This document shows positions 13,601 to 28,600 of a stretch of DNA of 64,000 nucleotides, piece by piece. The notes under the pieces are model-generated. The model was not told the origin of the DNA and ran no database searches. It saw only the letters and a program-made list of their open reading frames with translations. This DNA comes from Anas platyrhynchos (lineage: Eukaryota > Chordata > Aves > Anseriformes > Anatidae). The stretch covers positions 13,441,501 to 13,505,500 of the forward strand of contig NC_092604.1 of assembly GCF_047663525.1 (NCBI RefSeq), in the 5' to 3' direction. The translations under genes were made by a program, and so were the position numbers. Numbering within the stretch: position 1 is the stretch's first letter; every line of letters begins with the position of its first letter.

Positions 13601-16600
13601 ACAAGGAACTTCTGTTCCGTGTTTGTTTTGCTTTTTTGTTTGCCTTTTCATGTGTTAGTATGACTCCTCCATAGCAGTTAGCTTCATCAGAACAACAAAA
13701 CTAATGATTTTTGATGTACTGTCATATATTAAAAACAAACAAACAAAAACCATACACTTAATTTGCTTGTGTAACTTGGTTAATTAAAAATGCTCTTCAG
13801 TCATCATGTGAAGTTACACATTCATTGTACAGGTAATGTTCAGTCAGATTAGAAAGTGATACTGTGTGATGCTTCCTTGTTTCACTTTTAATCTGTGCTC
13901 AGCAGATCCTTTAGGAAAGGGCAGCTTCTTTGCCATAAACAGTTTAATTCGTATTTATGATCTGAAACTGCTGCTCTGCAATGAAACACTTCAAAAACTG
14001 TAAGAACACTTAAGTAGCACTTTTGAATGCAGAGAAGGATTGCAGGAAGTACTAAAACTTTCCTTACCTGCCTTTCAGTGGGTTTAATAATGCATGGTAT
14101 TTTATCCCACGATGTTAAAAGTAGGAAGCAAAACTTAATGTTATTATGTAAACTATTTAGCTCTTGTCATAACTTACGTTCTTTTCAACCACTGGTAAAT
14201 GGTCTTTCATTTCAAAACTTCTTCCCTTGCAGAGCTGTGTTGCTGCTTTCCTGGATGTAGTTATTGATGGGCGTGCAGTTGAAACTCCTCCAATGTCTTC
14301 AGTTAATCTTCTGGAGGGGCTGAGTAGAACAGTGGTTTACATGACATACAGCCAGCTGACGAGTCTGGTAATATCTTAAGTTCCTAAATAGAATTAATAT
14401 AAACTCGCACCCCTGTGTTTACAGACTGGATAAACAGGGCTGATAATTCACACTGAAATTCTTACCCACGCTACTTCTAAACTTGTAGGTTGGTTTTATG
14501 CGGAATGTGATGTCAAGTGATCAACTTAAAGAAGATCGGATGGCTCTGGAAAACTTGTTAGCAAACTTGCCCCAGAACAAACCAGGGAAAAGCAGCAGCC
14601 TTGAAATGACTCCGTACAATACCCCACAGCTCTCTCCTGCAACCACTCCAGCTAACAAAAAAAATCGCTTACCAATAGGTAAGGACAGCAAACAGACTTT
14701 CTGCATGATTTCTGATACTGTGATATATTTCCTTTACCTTTTTTTTTAATAATTTTCTTAGGATTATTCTTTGGCTACACTTTCTGGTCCTACTTTTTAG
14801 TCTGTAGATGATAGAGAATTTTCTTTTGCATGGATAGCCAGGCATCTTTATTACTTTCTGATGTGAGTGTCGTGAGCTTTCCCACTCTGGACTGAACTGG
14901 AGAAGAATTCTGGAGTAGTTGTTAGGCTAGTGCAAGGATAGTAAGGGGAAAGTTTGAAGATGGAAAGCAGATCTAGGAGGGAAGATTGCTTAGGAAAGTG
15001 GTAAGAGGGAAGCTATGACATTTAATTAGTGGGGCAGACTAAGTTTAAAGTGATTGTATCATAGAAGGGAGCAAATGCAGAGGAGGAAGAAAAAGAGTAG
15101 AACTTGGAGTATGTGTTGAGAACAGAGTATCTCTTCATTCTCCATTATTTGCCCAATCTAGTTTCAGTAGTTAAGATACTGTAATGCATTTTTTTTCTTC
15201 CTGTTTTTGAATAGGTTTTCTGAATCTTGAACTTTTCTATTTTAACAATATTTTTTCTTAAAATAAGAGGTGTGGTAGTCTTCGTCAGTGTGTATTTATG
15301 TGGATATGACCAAATGGGATATTTCTGTTCATTTGAGACATTTGGTGTTAGTTTTTAGCAGGATCAAAATATATACAGACAGATACGTGGCACAGAAAAA
15401 CAAACCCCAAAACAAACCTATCCCATGTTGTTTTAACTCTGCTGCTGAATGGTTCTGATCTTAGGCCTATAGAGTAGTGGCACAACAGGATTTATTTTAT
15501 GATATAAAATAGTTTTGTTACTCAAAGTTTTGATTTCTTTTGTTTTACTTTAATGCTTTCGAAATCCAGGACAGCAATTGGCAGCCATTACTGCCTGGGA
15601 TACTTCTGCCACCAATCTTTCAGCTCATATAACTCTAGTAACCCCTTTTGGTGGGTAATGCCCTCTTTCTGTTCTTTTCTGTGAAACTTATTTATAACAC
15701 AACTGTCATACTTAAGCATGCTTTTGGTTTACTTTGGAAATAAGTTCTTTTTCAGATTTCTTAATTGATTTCTCTATGAAACTCATTCTTTATGTACGTG
15801 TAGTTTTTAAGAATACCGTATGTGTATTTGTGGATGATTTTAAAATGAAAATTTGGCTGTTAGTTCTGCACACTTGCCTTGTTTTCCTTGGACCAAATAA
15901 AAATTAACTGGTGTCATGCTGCCATACTTAGCAATGTTAATTCCCTGTGGGTGTTTTTCCTTCCACAGTGTCAAACATGAAAATAAGGCTACTTGAAAGG
16001 ACTAATAAAGAGTCACCAAATAATCCGAATAAAATACCTGATGTTGATTTTGTGGATCTGCATTTGAGACACCTGCTAGAATAAATTTTCTCTACTTAGA
16101 AGTTTTTCCTCTTAAAATGCAAATTAATTAAACATCATTTTTAAGCCACAGGAACCTAGACCTTTTTTGTAGGTAAAAGCCTTCCTAATCACACAGAATC
16201 ACAGAATCGTCTAGGTTGGAAGAGACCTCCTAGATCACCTAGTCCAACCTCTGACCTAACACTAACCAGTCCTCCACTAAACCGTATCACTAAGCTCTAC
16301 ATCTAAACGTCTTTTAAAGACCTCCAGGGATGGTGACTCAACCGCTTCCCTGGGAAGCCCATTCCAATGCCTAACAGAATGTTCTCAACTTATTTATTAA
16401 GGGTCTTCCTGTGATTGGAACACACAATTCTACAAATGCAGAATCTATTTTTCAAGAGATCTTTTTGTTTCTTTTTGGGTGCTTTTTAAACTTTTCCTAT
16501 CTACTAGATCAGTGGCAGTCTCTTCTAAGGACAGATGTTTTTTCTAGGTTGTGTGGGCATGTATGACTACTAGTTAAAGAGGGAAGAAATAGCATGTGGT

Positions 16601-19600
16601 TCTTAAAATATTTAAAACATAAGTATCTTCCTCGATTCCTTTGAATTATATGGATGGAGTAGACTTTTTTACAAAATGAATGCAGACATCATATTCCCAC
16701 TTCCAAGTGTATATAGCTGGGGAGTTCCTCTGCAGCTACCACCACATGAAATTCACTGTTACTACTTGGTTGCATTTTTGATTTCACGTGCCAAAACTCT
16801 GGACCCTTTAAAGTTACTGAAATTTGTGCTAATCTTTGGTGTAAAAATTGTGCAGGCAAACAGGATGTGACAAACAAACAGGATGTTTCTCTCAATTTTT
16901 ATGTTGTGTCCTTTTTCACAGTTCAGTACTCAATGTTAAACACTGGTTCCATCTCTCAAATTCTATTAAGACTTGGCATTTTATAAATGTATGAGTATGC
17001 ATGTTATTAATTCAAAACTTTGCAGTTCTGTATTTCCATTGCATTGTCTTTTTCTCCCTAAACAAGGAACAGCTTTCTAATGTTGATATTTCAAAACACT
17101 TTCTTAGCAACTCGTAGCAGAAGTAGATCAAATATTCTAATGGATCAGCATGGGGATCACGAAGGATCCTCGCAGGAGACTATCCCAGAAGTTCAGCCGG
17201 AAGAAGTGCTGGTGATTTCTTTGGGAACAGGTCCACAGATTACTCCAGGAATGATGTCAGAAAATGAGGTATGCAAAATCTATTACAGCTTAGATATTTT
17301 GTAAAATACAGCTTCTGTGTTCTTTAATAGTAGAACAATGAAGTTGTGATGCTTAAATTCAGATAATATGTTCAAAACACTGATTAAAATCTTCACTTGT
17401 TTGTTTGTGTTACTGAACGTGGGTATTTTAGCTTTCAAATTTCCACACGTTAGAAGTTTTTTCTCCTCCCTTAGCATATCTGCGAGTTGTGAAAAACAGT
17501 ATGTTAACGCAGGAAAAATGAAGCTGGCAGTTTTATGAAGAGGCTTTGTCATCTAACATGCTTAACAAACTGGGGCTGTTTCTTCTGAGCCTGAATAAAT
17601 TAATTCTATTACCTCCCTGTGTGCTTTGTCCTCTGCATCAAGTGACGTATGTGAATAACAGCACAGGAACGCTGATCCTGATGTTTTTGGCAGCTCAGAG
17701 TTGAATCACACAAGCCCAGCTTCTTGTGAGGGTGGAGCTGTGGTCATGTTGCCATGAATGCCTTCAAAATATGTCACTTAGGTTAAGGCTGGTTTTCTAG
17801 CCTGTTCTTTCAGCAGGCGTAGAACAGCATTCTGCTTTCATCTTCACTGCTTTGCTTGCTAGTTGGGATTATCTCCTTCTGCAGTCTTGTGTAACCATCA
17901 GTTTCCATATTACATCAGACTGACGGAGTAAGGAGGAGCTGGTGGGCCTGTTATTACCAGGGTTTGCCTTATGTTCATGTCTTGGTTACCTTACATTCCC
18001 TCCAGGCTCTAATTTTGGAGATAAACGTGTTTTTTCAAATGGAATGTTAGGAGCTTGATTGTAAGTGCAAAAAGCATGTACAATATTTTGTTCACTGTGT
18101 AATTACCTGAAAAATAGATTATGTTAAGGACGTCTTGTTTGTTTCCCCCCAACTCTCTAGGTCTTAAACATGCAGCTTGCAGATGGCGGACAAGGAGATG
18201 TCCCTGTTGATGAAAACAAACTCCATGGTAAACCTGATAAAACCTTGCGCTTTTCCCTCTGCAGTGATAATCTGGAAGGAATATCTGAAGGTGAAGGGTT
18301 ACTTAAGTCTTGAAGAAGTTTTGTCACTTTTTTTCCCCTTCTCTGTAAAAGGAACTTCTGTTAAATATAGCATGTCATCTCTACTGTTTTAAAGATCAAG
18401 CTAGGAGCTTGTCTTTTCTGTTAGCCATTCAAAGAAAAAAGTCTGGAACAGAACTTTGACCTGGAAAGGCATAACTTAGTCTGAGAATTATGACCAAAAA
18501 CAGTAAGTGTATTTAGAAGAAGAAAAGGGTGTTTTTGTTGTTGGTTTTTGTTTGTTTTTTAAATTAAGTGCACAACTAATTATTAAAAATAATCTAACTT
18601 TCCTCTAAACTTAGAGTTCTCAGACTTTTTTTTTCTATCATGTTTTAATAAACTATTACATATCTCAGAATGGTTTCTGGACTCAGGACAACTCCTTTAT
18701 GTTAACCTCAGACACAACAAAGCAGAAGTTTATCAGTGGTATCGAAGAGGTCTGTACAAATTATTTAGTGTGCTTTATTTTTTTATAACTTCTGTAATGT
18801 AGTTCTTGCTCTCTTTCTTTTCAAATAAACAATAATTAAATTAATGACAAAGGCTTTATTGGCTCTTAGTTGAAGTATGGTAATAGTGAGATTCTAGATC
18901 TCTGGTAATCTCTTTGTAGGTTATGATGGTCAGTATGGTCCTTGATACATGTGAAGTATAAATCATGGTGCAGATTAAGGATCTATGGAGTAGAGATCAA
19001 GAGTAGCAAAACACTTTGTTAATCAGTTCAGTATTTTGTATTGTACTTAATTTCTCTTGATCATTGTTGCTAATTGTGTCCAGGATTGTTAATCCTGTGT
19101 ATTTGGAAACTGTTACTCAAATTAGATTTATGGTAAAATGTGTTTTCACAGGTCCTTCGAATCGCTCCAACTCTGTGTCATCTTTGGATTTAGAGGGAGA
19201 GTCTGTATCAGAGCTTGGTGCGGGCCCCTCTGGGAGCAATGGTGTTGAAGCTCTGCAGCTGTTAGAGCATGAACAAGGCAGGTGCAAATTCTCTGAAACA
19301 AGTGCCTGAGGTGCTGTAGATGCTAAAGCAAAGGTTGAAAATAAAATTGCATGGAATTTTGAGACATAAGTAGTTTGTAGGAAACTGCTTGTAAAGTTTT
19401 GCTTGATACTTACTTTTCCTTCAAGGGAATAAGGTGGTCTAGATTGGAGTAGTCTTAAAGCAGCTGAATAGCTTTCTGTTTAACATACATACATGAAACA
19501 CTGGAACAGGTTGCCCAGAGAGGTTTTTGAGCCTCCAACCTTGTAGATTTTCAAAACATGACCATGAGCAACCTGCTGTAATTGACCATGTTTTGAACAG

Positions 19601-22600
19601 GGGGTTTGGACTTGAATGATCTCTGGAGGTCCCTTCCAGCTTCAACAATACCGTGTTAAGCTTTTTATTGGAATTGTATAAGTTTCTTGATAATGTGTTA
19701 AGTTTTATCCATTACTTTATCTGTCTGTTGGGTTGATAGGTCACCATGTGTTGTTTAAGATTCTTCTTACATCTCAGATGTACTTAAATATTGCTTTCAG
19801 GGAGCATCTCTTGAATTGTATAATACTGCTTTACAGGCGTTACTTTTAAACACTATTTTATGTGACAGAATTATTTTTTTTGTTTTGTTTTGTTTTTTAA
19901 TCCCCTTTAATGTGCTCTTACAGATTTTCAATTAGAAGTAATCAGAGAAGCCTTTCAAAAAATTCAGAACTTTTTATTTTTATATAGCCACAACTCAGGA
20001 TAATCTTGATGACAAGCTCCGCAAATTTGAAATCCGTGATATGATGGGGTTGACTGATGACAGAGATATATCAGAAACTGTGAGCGAAACTTGGAGTACA
20101 GATGTCTTGGGTAGTGACTTTGATCCAAATATTGATGAAGACCATTTGCAAGAAATTGCAGGTAACTCAGTCGTGCATCCGGTATGTTAAAATGCTTCAT
20201 GCTTGCTGTGAAATGGTAAAGCTCCAGAACCCTTCTCCTCTCTTTCTAAATAGGTGTTTTCATTGGTTAAAGTGGAGCTGCTCTGTAGGAGGATTTTGTG
20301 TGCATGACTCGTACTGTGTTTGGTTGCCAATTTTTATCTTTATAACATTGTCTTTCGTTATCAGTTTATTAAGGACACTTAAAAGAGAAAAATAAGAACA
20401 TGTTGTGTTAGACTCATCTTCAGAAAGTATGTATCTAGTTAACACATTTCTGCTTTACTTTTGCAGGTGCAGCTGCAGAGAACATGCTAGGCAGCTTGCT
20501 GTGTTTACCAGGTTCAGGATCTGTGTTGCTTGATCCTTGCACAGGTTCGACCATATCAGAAACCACAAGTGAGGCCTGGAGTGTGGAAGTATTACCAAGT
20601 GACTCAGGTCAGAATTATGTAGTTTGTATTTATTACTTTAGTGTGAACCAGAGGCATATAATTCAAAGCACCAGCCTCTTCCTATGCTTCCTCAAGAAAC
20701 TCCTGTTGTAAGCTTAGGTTAATATTTGTGAGTACTTCTAGAAGGATGTATTATTCCTAGGCAGAGAGAAGATAAAAAGCATTGTAAGAGACTTACTGTT
20801 ACTTAAGAAATTTTTAAGGGCTGAAAGAGGAGAGAAGGCAATGCAAAGCAAAATTGTTTGCTCTTTTTTATAGTGATGTTTAGTAGTGCTGTATTTGATC
20901 ACAATTTACTTTGGTTGTTTTGGCTGTATACCGCTGTCTCAAAGTAATACAATACTTAAATGGGTAAGAACTTGTCAAAATGCCTGTGCAAATAGGGCAT
21001 TGCTTTCTGGGCAGAGTCCTGCCTTCTGTGTAGGGAGAAGACTCGCTGAAGTGGTTCAATTAGCTTAAAAAATAATATTCCAAATCAAGCCGCACAGTCT
21101 TCTTTTTGTATATGAATTTTAAGGGAGTCTGGCATTGAGTAGTGATGCTTTTTCTCTCTTCTCTGTGTTGTCTCCTGTTGTAGAGGCCCCGGACCTAAAA
21201 CAGGAAGAAAGACTGCAAGAACTGGAAAGCTGTTCTGGGCTGGGTAGCACATCTGATGACACGGATGTAAGGGAGGTCAGCTCTCGACCCAGTACACCAG
21301 GCCTCAGCGTTGTATCAGGTGTGTTTAATTGCATCTGAAAACACACTGGTATATTAGAACATAGTCAGCATCTGCTCTGCTGTGTTTGCTTTAGTTTCAT
21401 AAGAAAAAAATTATGTATAACTTTTTGTACTCATTCTGGGATTTTCAAAGCTGTAATTCTTTATTTAACTTACAAAATTAAAAAGAAAAAAAGTAGCAAT
21501 GCATAGAATACTGCGTGGAACAGTAGCAATGGTTAGTAGTGGAGCAATGATTTAGAGGAAACTCCTAACTTTCTTGTATTCAGTTTGTTATCATAACTTT
21601 AAGTAAATCAGCATACATGTACTTGAGTTTCTAGTTTTCCACAACGTGTTTAGCAGAGTGAAACATCTTTCTAATGTACGTTTTCAAAGAGTATTCATGA
21701 GTATGTTAAAACCATTGAATACGTAAAGCAGAAACATAAAATCTTATTTTACAATTATGGAAATTATGAATGTTTTTATGTGCTACTGTCAGTTATGACT
21801 TGATTATTGGATTGTTGACCAAACATATTAACAGCTTCGGGATTTTGCTTCCTTTTTGTCTGGAAATGTATTTAAGGTGCTTCTTTTGTTATATGTAAGG
21901 TATTAGTGCAACATCTGAAGATATTCCTAATAAGATTGAGGATCTCAGGTCTGAATGTAGCTCTGACTTTGGGGGAAAAGATTCTGTGACAAGTCCTGAC
22001 ATGGATGAAACAGCCCATGGTAAGTAAGATACCTGTAAATGAGAAGTAAGAACTCTGATAACTGAGGTCTCACCATGTTAGTAAAAGTGATGTATTTATA
22101 ATGGATATTGAGAATCCCCAAATTTTTATGGTGTAGTAGGAGCACTATAGAAGCTCAGAGTGCAATAATACTCCTTCTCTTCTGTTTTTTTCCCCTATTT
22201 CAAAGATCTAGTGGCTGAGAAGTTTGGTGTTTTCTTTATTTCTAGCACTGTATTTGTTTGGCAAAGAGATGCCAGTATTTTATAGCACTAGAGCTTCATC
22301 CTTCAATCTAAGATTGCCTTTTGCTAATTCTGTTTGATTGCATTGATAGTTTTCTTGCACTTTGGAATTGGTCTCCTCAAGATTTTCCCGATTTTTGTGA
22401 TGCAGCTCTTTGATCATTTTGGCACATTAGACGGGAATCTTTCCATATCAGAATACCTTTAATAATTTTTTAGAATATAAGTCCTGTGAACTGTTACTGA
22501 AGATTGTTTTCTCAATGTCCCTTATGTGTAGGTGGTTCTTTGAACAATGCTAACTTCTTTTTAACCTGTGTTTCAGGAGCTAGTCAGTTGACATCTCCTC

Positions 22601-25600
22601 CTTCTCAGACAGATTCTTTGCTTGCATTGTTTGACCCTCTGTCATCAAATGAGGGTAAGTGGTAAAGAATAAACTCTGTTAATAAAAATTGCCATTCAAT
22701 ACTTCTATGTTAATATTCATCCAAATTAGCTGATACTAACAGAAATGTATGTGGCTTCTTTTATGTTTATTACCTCAGGTGTATCAGCTGTAGTAAGGCC
22801 TAAAGTACACTATGCAAGACCATCTCACCCACCACCAGATCCACCGATTTTGGAAGGAGCTATGGGAGGTAATGAGGCCCGATTGCCAAACTTTGGGTCT
22901 CACGCTTTAATTCCAACTGATCTAGAAGCATTCAAGCAGAGGCATTCTTACCCAGAAAGGCTAGTCCGCAGCAGGAGTTCAGATATAGTGTCATCAGTTC
23001 GGAGACCTATGAGTGATCCTGGGTGGAACAGACGTCCTGGTAACGAGGAGAGGGAACTTCCAATGCCAACCACCAACACTGGGGCAGCTGTTCTGGTGGC
23101 TGCATCTCAGTCATCATCTTCATCTCCCAGTAAAGACTCCTCTAGGGGAGAGGTGAGGTTCCTGTTTATCATTTTGTGTTGCTGTTTTGTTTTTTGTTTT
23201 TTTTTTTCCCTAGTGTGCCCACTATAATTATGCTTCTCATGCCAGAAAGCTGTTAGTAAATGTGTTTAACCAAGGAATTACAATGTATTGTGGGTACTTT
23301 TTAAAAATTGGCATATGATTTGCAAACTAAAACTACAGGCGTTCAGATTGACTTAAATCTACACGTTTCCTCTTAAATTTACTGGATAAGCTTTACTTGA
23401 CTTGGTAGGACTTCAGAAATAGTTCTGTTATATTGTTAAAATGTAAAATGCTGCAGCTTCCTGGAAAGCAATTGATTTAAAAATAAATAAATTCTTTTCA
23501 CAGCATTTGTATTGTACTTGAGCTGTCGTCCTCAGGAGGGGTATTTCTAACTCAACCTGCTCTGGCTTTCTGTACTCTGCCGTAGTTCTGTTTTTACAGT
23601 TGATAAAGCATAACCTGTAGCTGTTGAGGAGCAATTCTGTCTTTACATGTGATGTGGTAATATATTAAAATACATATTCCATCCCTCTACAGATTGAAGA
23701 GCGAAAAGACAGTGATGATGAGAAGTCTGACAGAAACAAGCCATGGTGGAGAAAACGTTTTGTGTCTGCCATGCCCAAAGGTAGGATCATGTCTGTCTGG
23801 TTTTGGTACTTTAGTACATGATGCCTTTTTATTTTATCTTTACTCACTTCCATAGAATTTTTTATTGTTTCATAACATAATCCTCAACGCATCAATGTGT
23901 GACTGTAAATAACTATCAGTGTTTTAATACTGCTTTATTTGGTCTTCTGTTTAACAATGTACTGTCTTTACATCTTCCCCCTGGACTTAATAACGGGAAG
24001 GAGTTGCCAGAAAAGATTCTTGCCATTACAACCAATATTTGATTTATGACTGTTGGCTAAATTAAAGTACAAATTAAAAATAAATAGAAATGGAAACCAA
24101 CATGACTTCTAATAATTTCATAGAATGTACTGGAAGGCAAAGCTTTTTTTATTTAAAAAAAAAAAAAAGGGTGCTCTGCCTGGCTCTTGGTAGTATTTTT
24201 GTTAACGGTAGAGCTTACTGCATATGGTGATAATACAGTTTAGCTCCACCTCACAGAAAGGCTTTTGATGATGTATATTTTGTGACAAACTTCCTCGTTA
24301 GCCATTTCCTTAAAGTTTCTTCAGTCTGGACTTGATTTCAGCATAGTCCCTGATAAGCTACCTTGCATTTTCAGCTCCTATTCCATTTAGAAAGAAAGAA
24401 AAACAAGAAAAAGACAAAGATGACATGGTGCCTGACAGATATTCAACGCTTCAAGGTATGTGAATAATATCATCATAGAAATTTTTGCTTATAACATGCC
24501 ATTTAAAATACCAGAGTGCCCATTAGGTGTCCAATACCAGAAAGAAATGCGCTATTATAGTTAATGTTCACAACTGGCTTTCTGAGTAAGAAAGTGGATG
24601 AAGACTTGTTTCCTTGAAGACTGATTTTAAATTGTCATGCTTCTGTCAATATGTATAGTACTGGAACATTGACTCAAGTCAGGTTTTCTTTTTTTTTTTT
24701 TTTTTTGGTCTCCATTAAAAAGTGCACGTCCTTATCATAGCTGAGCTGTAAGGCTAGCTGCAGACATATTCCTGGGATAATTTCTTAAGTGCTAAATTTA
24801 AACATAATTTGGACCTGGGTCTTGAGTTTTCTATTTGCCTAGTCACTTCTAGAAGTCTTCAAATAGGCAAGAACTGTTTGTGTATACAGTATACATACGC
24901 CAAGGATTTGGCTTTATTTGCTCGCTTTCATTGCACTTTATTTTTTTTCCTGCTTTTGCTTCAGACCCCATAAATGTATTTGAATTGTGGTTTTATGCAA
25001 CACAAGCAGCTACTTGTTTTGGCTAAAGGCAGAGCCCAGATGTGTGGGTCAAAATTTTTGTATTTTGCTTTCAGTTGTCGCAATATAAGGTTAAATCCTT
25101 TTGTTTTGGACTTTTCAGATGATCCCAGCCCAAGGCTCAGTGCACAGGCGCAAGCTGCAGAAGATATTCTGGATAAATACAGGAATGCAATTAAGCGAAC
25201 CAGTCCCAGTGAAGGAGCTTTAGTAAACTATGACAGTGGAGGTGAGAACCTGGCTTTTATAGTCCTCACTGACATAGTTTTTCCTCCTTAAAGATAAAAA
25301 ACACTTCAGTGTTCTAGACAAATGTTAATGCTGACACCTGAACAATGTGAGCTCTGGAACAAGAACATTTTCTCATATAACCTGTAGAGTAGTTTGTCTG
25401 AGAATTAAGTTAGTATTCCCAAGGGCAGCTCTTCCATGTTGCCATTGAGGTGGCAGTTTAAAAAAAGCAAACTGGCAAGAGATGTTCTATTAACAAATGG
25501 ATACCAAAGAAGTATGTTGCCTTTGAAAACTGTTGCAATTTCTTTTTAGTAACTTGTAGATTGTGTATTTTTCAATATAGGTTTTCCACTTATTCAGAAC

Positions 25601-28600
25601 AAGTTATTTTACTTGCTGTCTTCATTTCTTCTAGAGTATTAGTCTAGGTTCTTCTTTGGACTCCTTCACTCACATGTAACTTTTTCTTTTCATAGAGACC
25701 ACAGGGGATGGTGAGAGCGTGCATGACTCTCCACGTGATGAGGCTTTGCAAAACATGTCTGCAGATGATCTACCAGACTCTGCAAGTCAAGTAGCCCAGC
25801 CACAAAGTTCTGCTTTCTCCTATAGGTAAACACATTTGCAAGTTTAATTCTAACCACAATGCAGAATTAAAAGCTGAAGTCATGTGATAGATTCCCACAA
25901 ATATCAGTGTGGATATGAGTGTCGTCTTTAATTGTAAATTTCTATGTGCTTTTAGTTTTGAGCATCTCAGACTGTTCTATTTCCACTGAGGTAGTGAGGG
26001 ATATTGTAATTTGAGAGAAGAGAGCAATTCATTGTTTGGAAAAATTCATTTGAAGCTGCTCTAGGTGGTGTATCAAAAGAACTGATACTCGAAAGTCTTG
26101 ACAACACAGGTGTATTCAAATTACGTTAAATAACATTTTATAAGTTTAAAATAAAACAGCAAAACCAAAAAACATAGACTGCTTAATGAAGAAGCTGTGT
26201 TTGCAGCAACTTTAAGAAAATGCTTTTCCTCTTTAAGGGATGCAAAGAAGAAATTGAGGTTGGCTCTTTGTTCAGCAGATTCTGTTGCCTTTCCAATGTT
26301 GACACATTCAACAAGGAATGGTCTACCAGATCACACAGACCCTGAAGGTAAATTTTATTTATGCATTCAAATGTTTTGTACTGTATTCATCTCCTCTTTT
26401 CTGCTGTCTAATGACGCCTGTACTGCAGGTTGTAGGTTTATTTGCAGACAGGTCAATCTGTCTTCTTGTCTGGTCCTCTTCACATTTCAGAATTAATTCT
26501 ACATAGTAAGTAAAGTAGTGATATGAAAACTTATCCCTTGATATCTGGAAAGTTCAGAAATACTTAATTTTAACACTCACTGCGTCATGTACAGAAGTTT
26601 TGGTTTAAACTGCTGCTTGCATGTCTCCCATATTCAAGAGCATTGTTCCATTTTCATTATGCCTACATACTTTTCCTTAGTAATTTTTCTTTTTTCTTTG
26701 TTAGATAATGAAATAGTATGCTTCTTGAAAGTTCAGCTAGCTGAAGCTATTAACCTTCAAGACAAGAACTTGATGGCCCAGCTGCAAGAAACAATGCGAT
26801 GCGTAAGCCGCTTTGATAACAGGACTTGTCGAAAGCTGCTGGCCTCTATTGCAGAGGACTATAGGTTTGTTCTGTATCTCATTATTAGTGGCTTTATGAG
26901 TCCATATACTTATTCACTAACAGATTGGAAAGACCTGTTTGGATTTAAATTGTACTTTACCAAATCAGATATTATATTTCTGCTTTCCCACAAAATGATG
27001 GAATTGTCTCCTATTTCTGGGAATGGCTTAAAGTTTGGACCTTAAGTCAGTTCAGGTAGAAATAAACTTGGATTAAATCAGTTTGTGGCTAATGTTCAGT
27101 TCTTAACACACAAGTGACGCAGTTTAGAATTTGCTTTAGTCTTGCGTTCTGGAGTGCTGCAAGGGCAGTAAATTCAGGCAGAGAAGTCTGTAATAAGACT
27201 GAACTTCCTAATTCAGGTGTTATCTTTGTTTTAAAAACAACAGGTTGAAGATTATTCTTGCACTACAGCTCAACAGTTTATAAAGCTATTATTTTCTATC
27301 TTCTCTGTGAATCTAATGTAGAACACTTCTTTTAGGAAAAGAGCTCCATATATCGCTTATTTAACTCGGTGTCGCCAAGGTCTGCAAACAACACAAGCAC
27401 ACTTGGAAAGGCTGCTGCAAAGAGTTCTGCGAGATAAAGAAGTGGCCAACAGATACTTCACTACAGTATGCGTGAGGTTACTGCTAGAGAGCAAAGAAAA
27501 GAAAATAAGGGAGTTTATTCAAGGTAAGATTAATACAGACTCTGGATTGTTTATATTCCTTCACTCTGTATTTACACACTGTCTTGGGTTAACGTTTTAA
27601 AGTACAGTTTCTGATCTGAGGAGCAGATTCTTGAAACAGTCTTCATTTCAACTAGTGAATTAATGGCTCAAATATACAGATTACTGTGATTTAACATTGT
27701 GGTAACTGCCTGTGTTTTTCGTGGGCTAGAATGAAAGTAATTTCACCTCACCTGGCCTTAAGTTATGCTAAGTCATATTATCTAGCATCTGCTCCAAGCA
27801 TTAACACTGTTAAGCAATTAAGATCGACTGACTAATTATGAAATGATAACTAAATGCTGCAGCTTAATTTATCAGTACAGATCCTGTGGTTGTATCTTAG
27901 AAGATGTGGAGAATAGTAGTAATTTGAGTCAGATGAATCAAAGATACAAAAATGTCATAGCATAAGCAATATAGGCACAGGAAGACAACTCTCTAAACAG
28001 AGCCTCCTAGAACAAACTATTTCTGTTATATATGTACATACCTGACTTAATGAAGCACATAAGAAATTTGGAGTCAGTTCTTGCTCCTGGAGCAGATAGT
28101 GCTGCATATTAAATATGTCTGAATAGGCTAGTATTAGTATAAGAATTTATATCTACTGGGATTAAATTCTGGTAACAAGATTCAGTGACCCAGAAAAGGA
28201 GTTAAGCCCTTTCATTGGACAGAAAGAAGGCAGCTATTTCTGGATGATCTAAAAGAGAAATTGGCAACTGTGGCATTTAGGCTGCTGGCAGATGTGAGTG
28301 GCAGTTGTCTTCTGATCCAGAATGCTATAAATATGATGCTGATGAACGGCCAGTGATTTGGTCACGCTGCATTAACTTGGCTGCATCACTTGTTCTGTAT
28401 TTTGTAGATAAATGTGAATGTTGCAACTATGCATACTTAATAAAGGTAGGGGTAGAAAATGGTACACATGGGTTTTCTTGATTTTATTTATTTATCTTTC
28501 CCTCTCCCTGACAACTTTGTGTGCACTCATTCCAACTAGTTCTAATGATTGTTCTGTGTTATCTCTGTGGGTGGCTAGAAAGAAAGCACAAGAATTGGTA

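Noticed and set aside
18161-18232. Shorter GAPVD1 exon 7 ending at CATG|GTAAAC
   Set aside because: The sequence after it encodes conserved [20 protein letters not shown] in frame, so the full exon to 18290 is favoured.
26197-26496. 99-codon frame extending GAPVD1 exon 19 into the intron
   Set aside because: The exon has a good donor at 26347/26348 and the known protein continues in exon 20; the extension is intron read-through.
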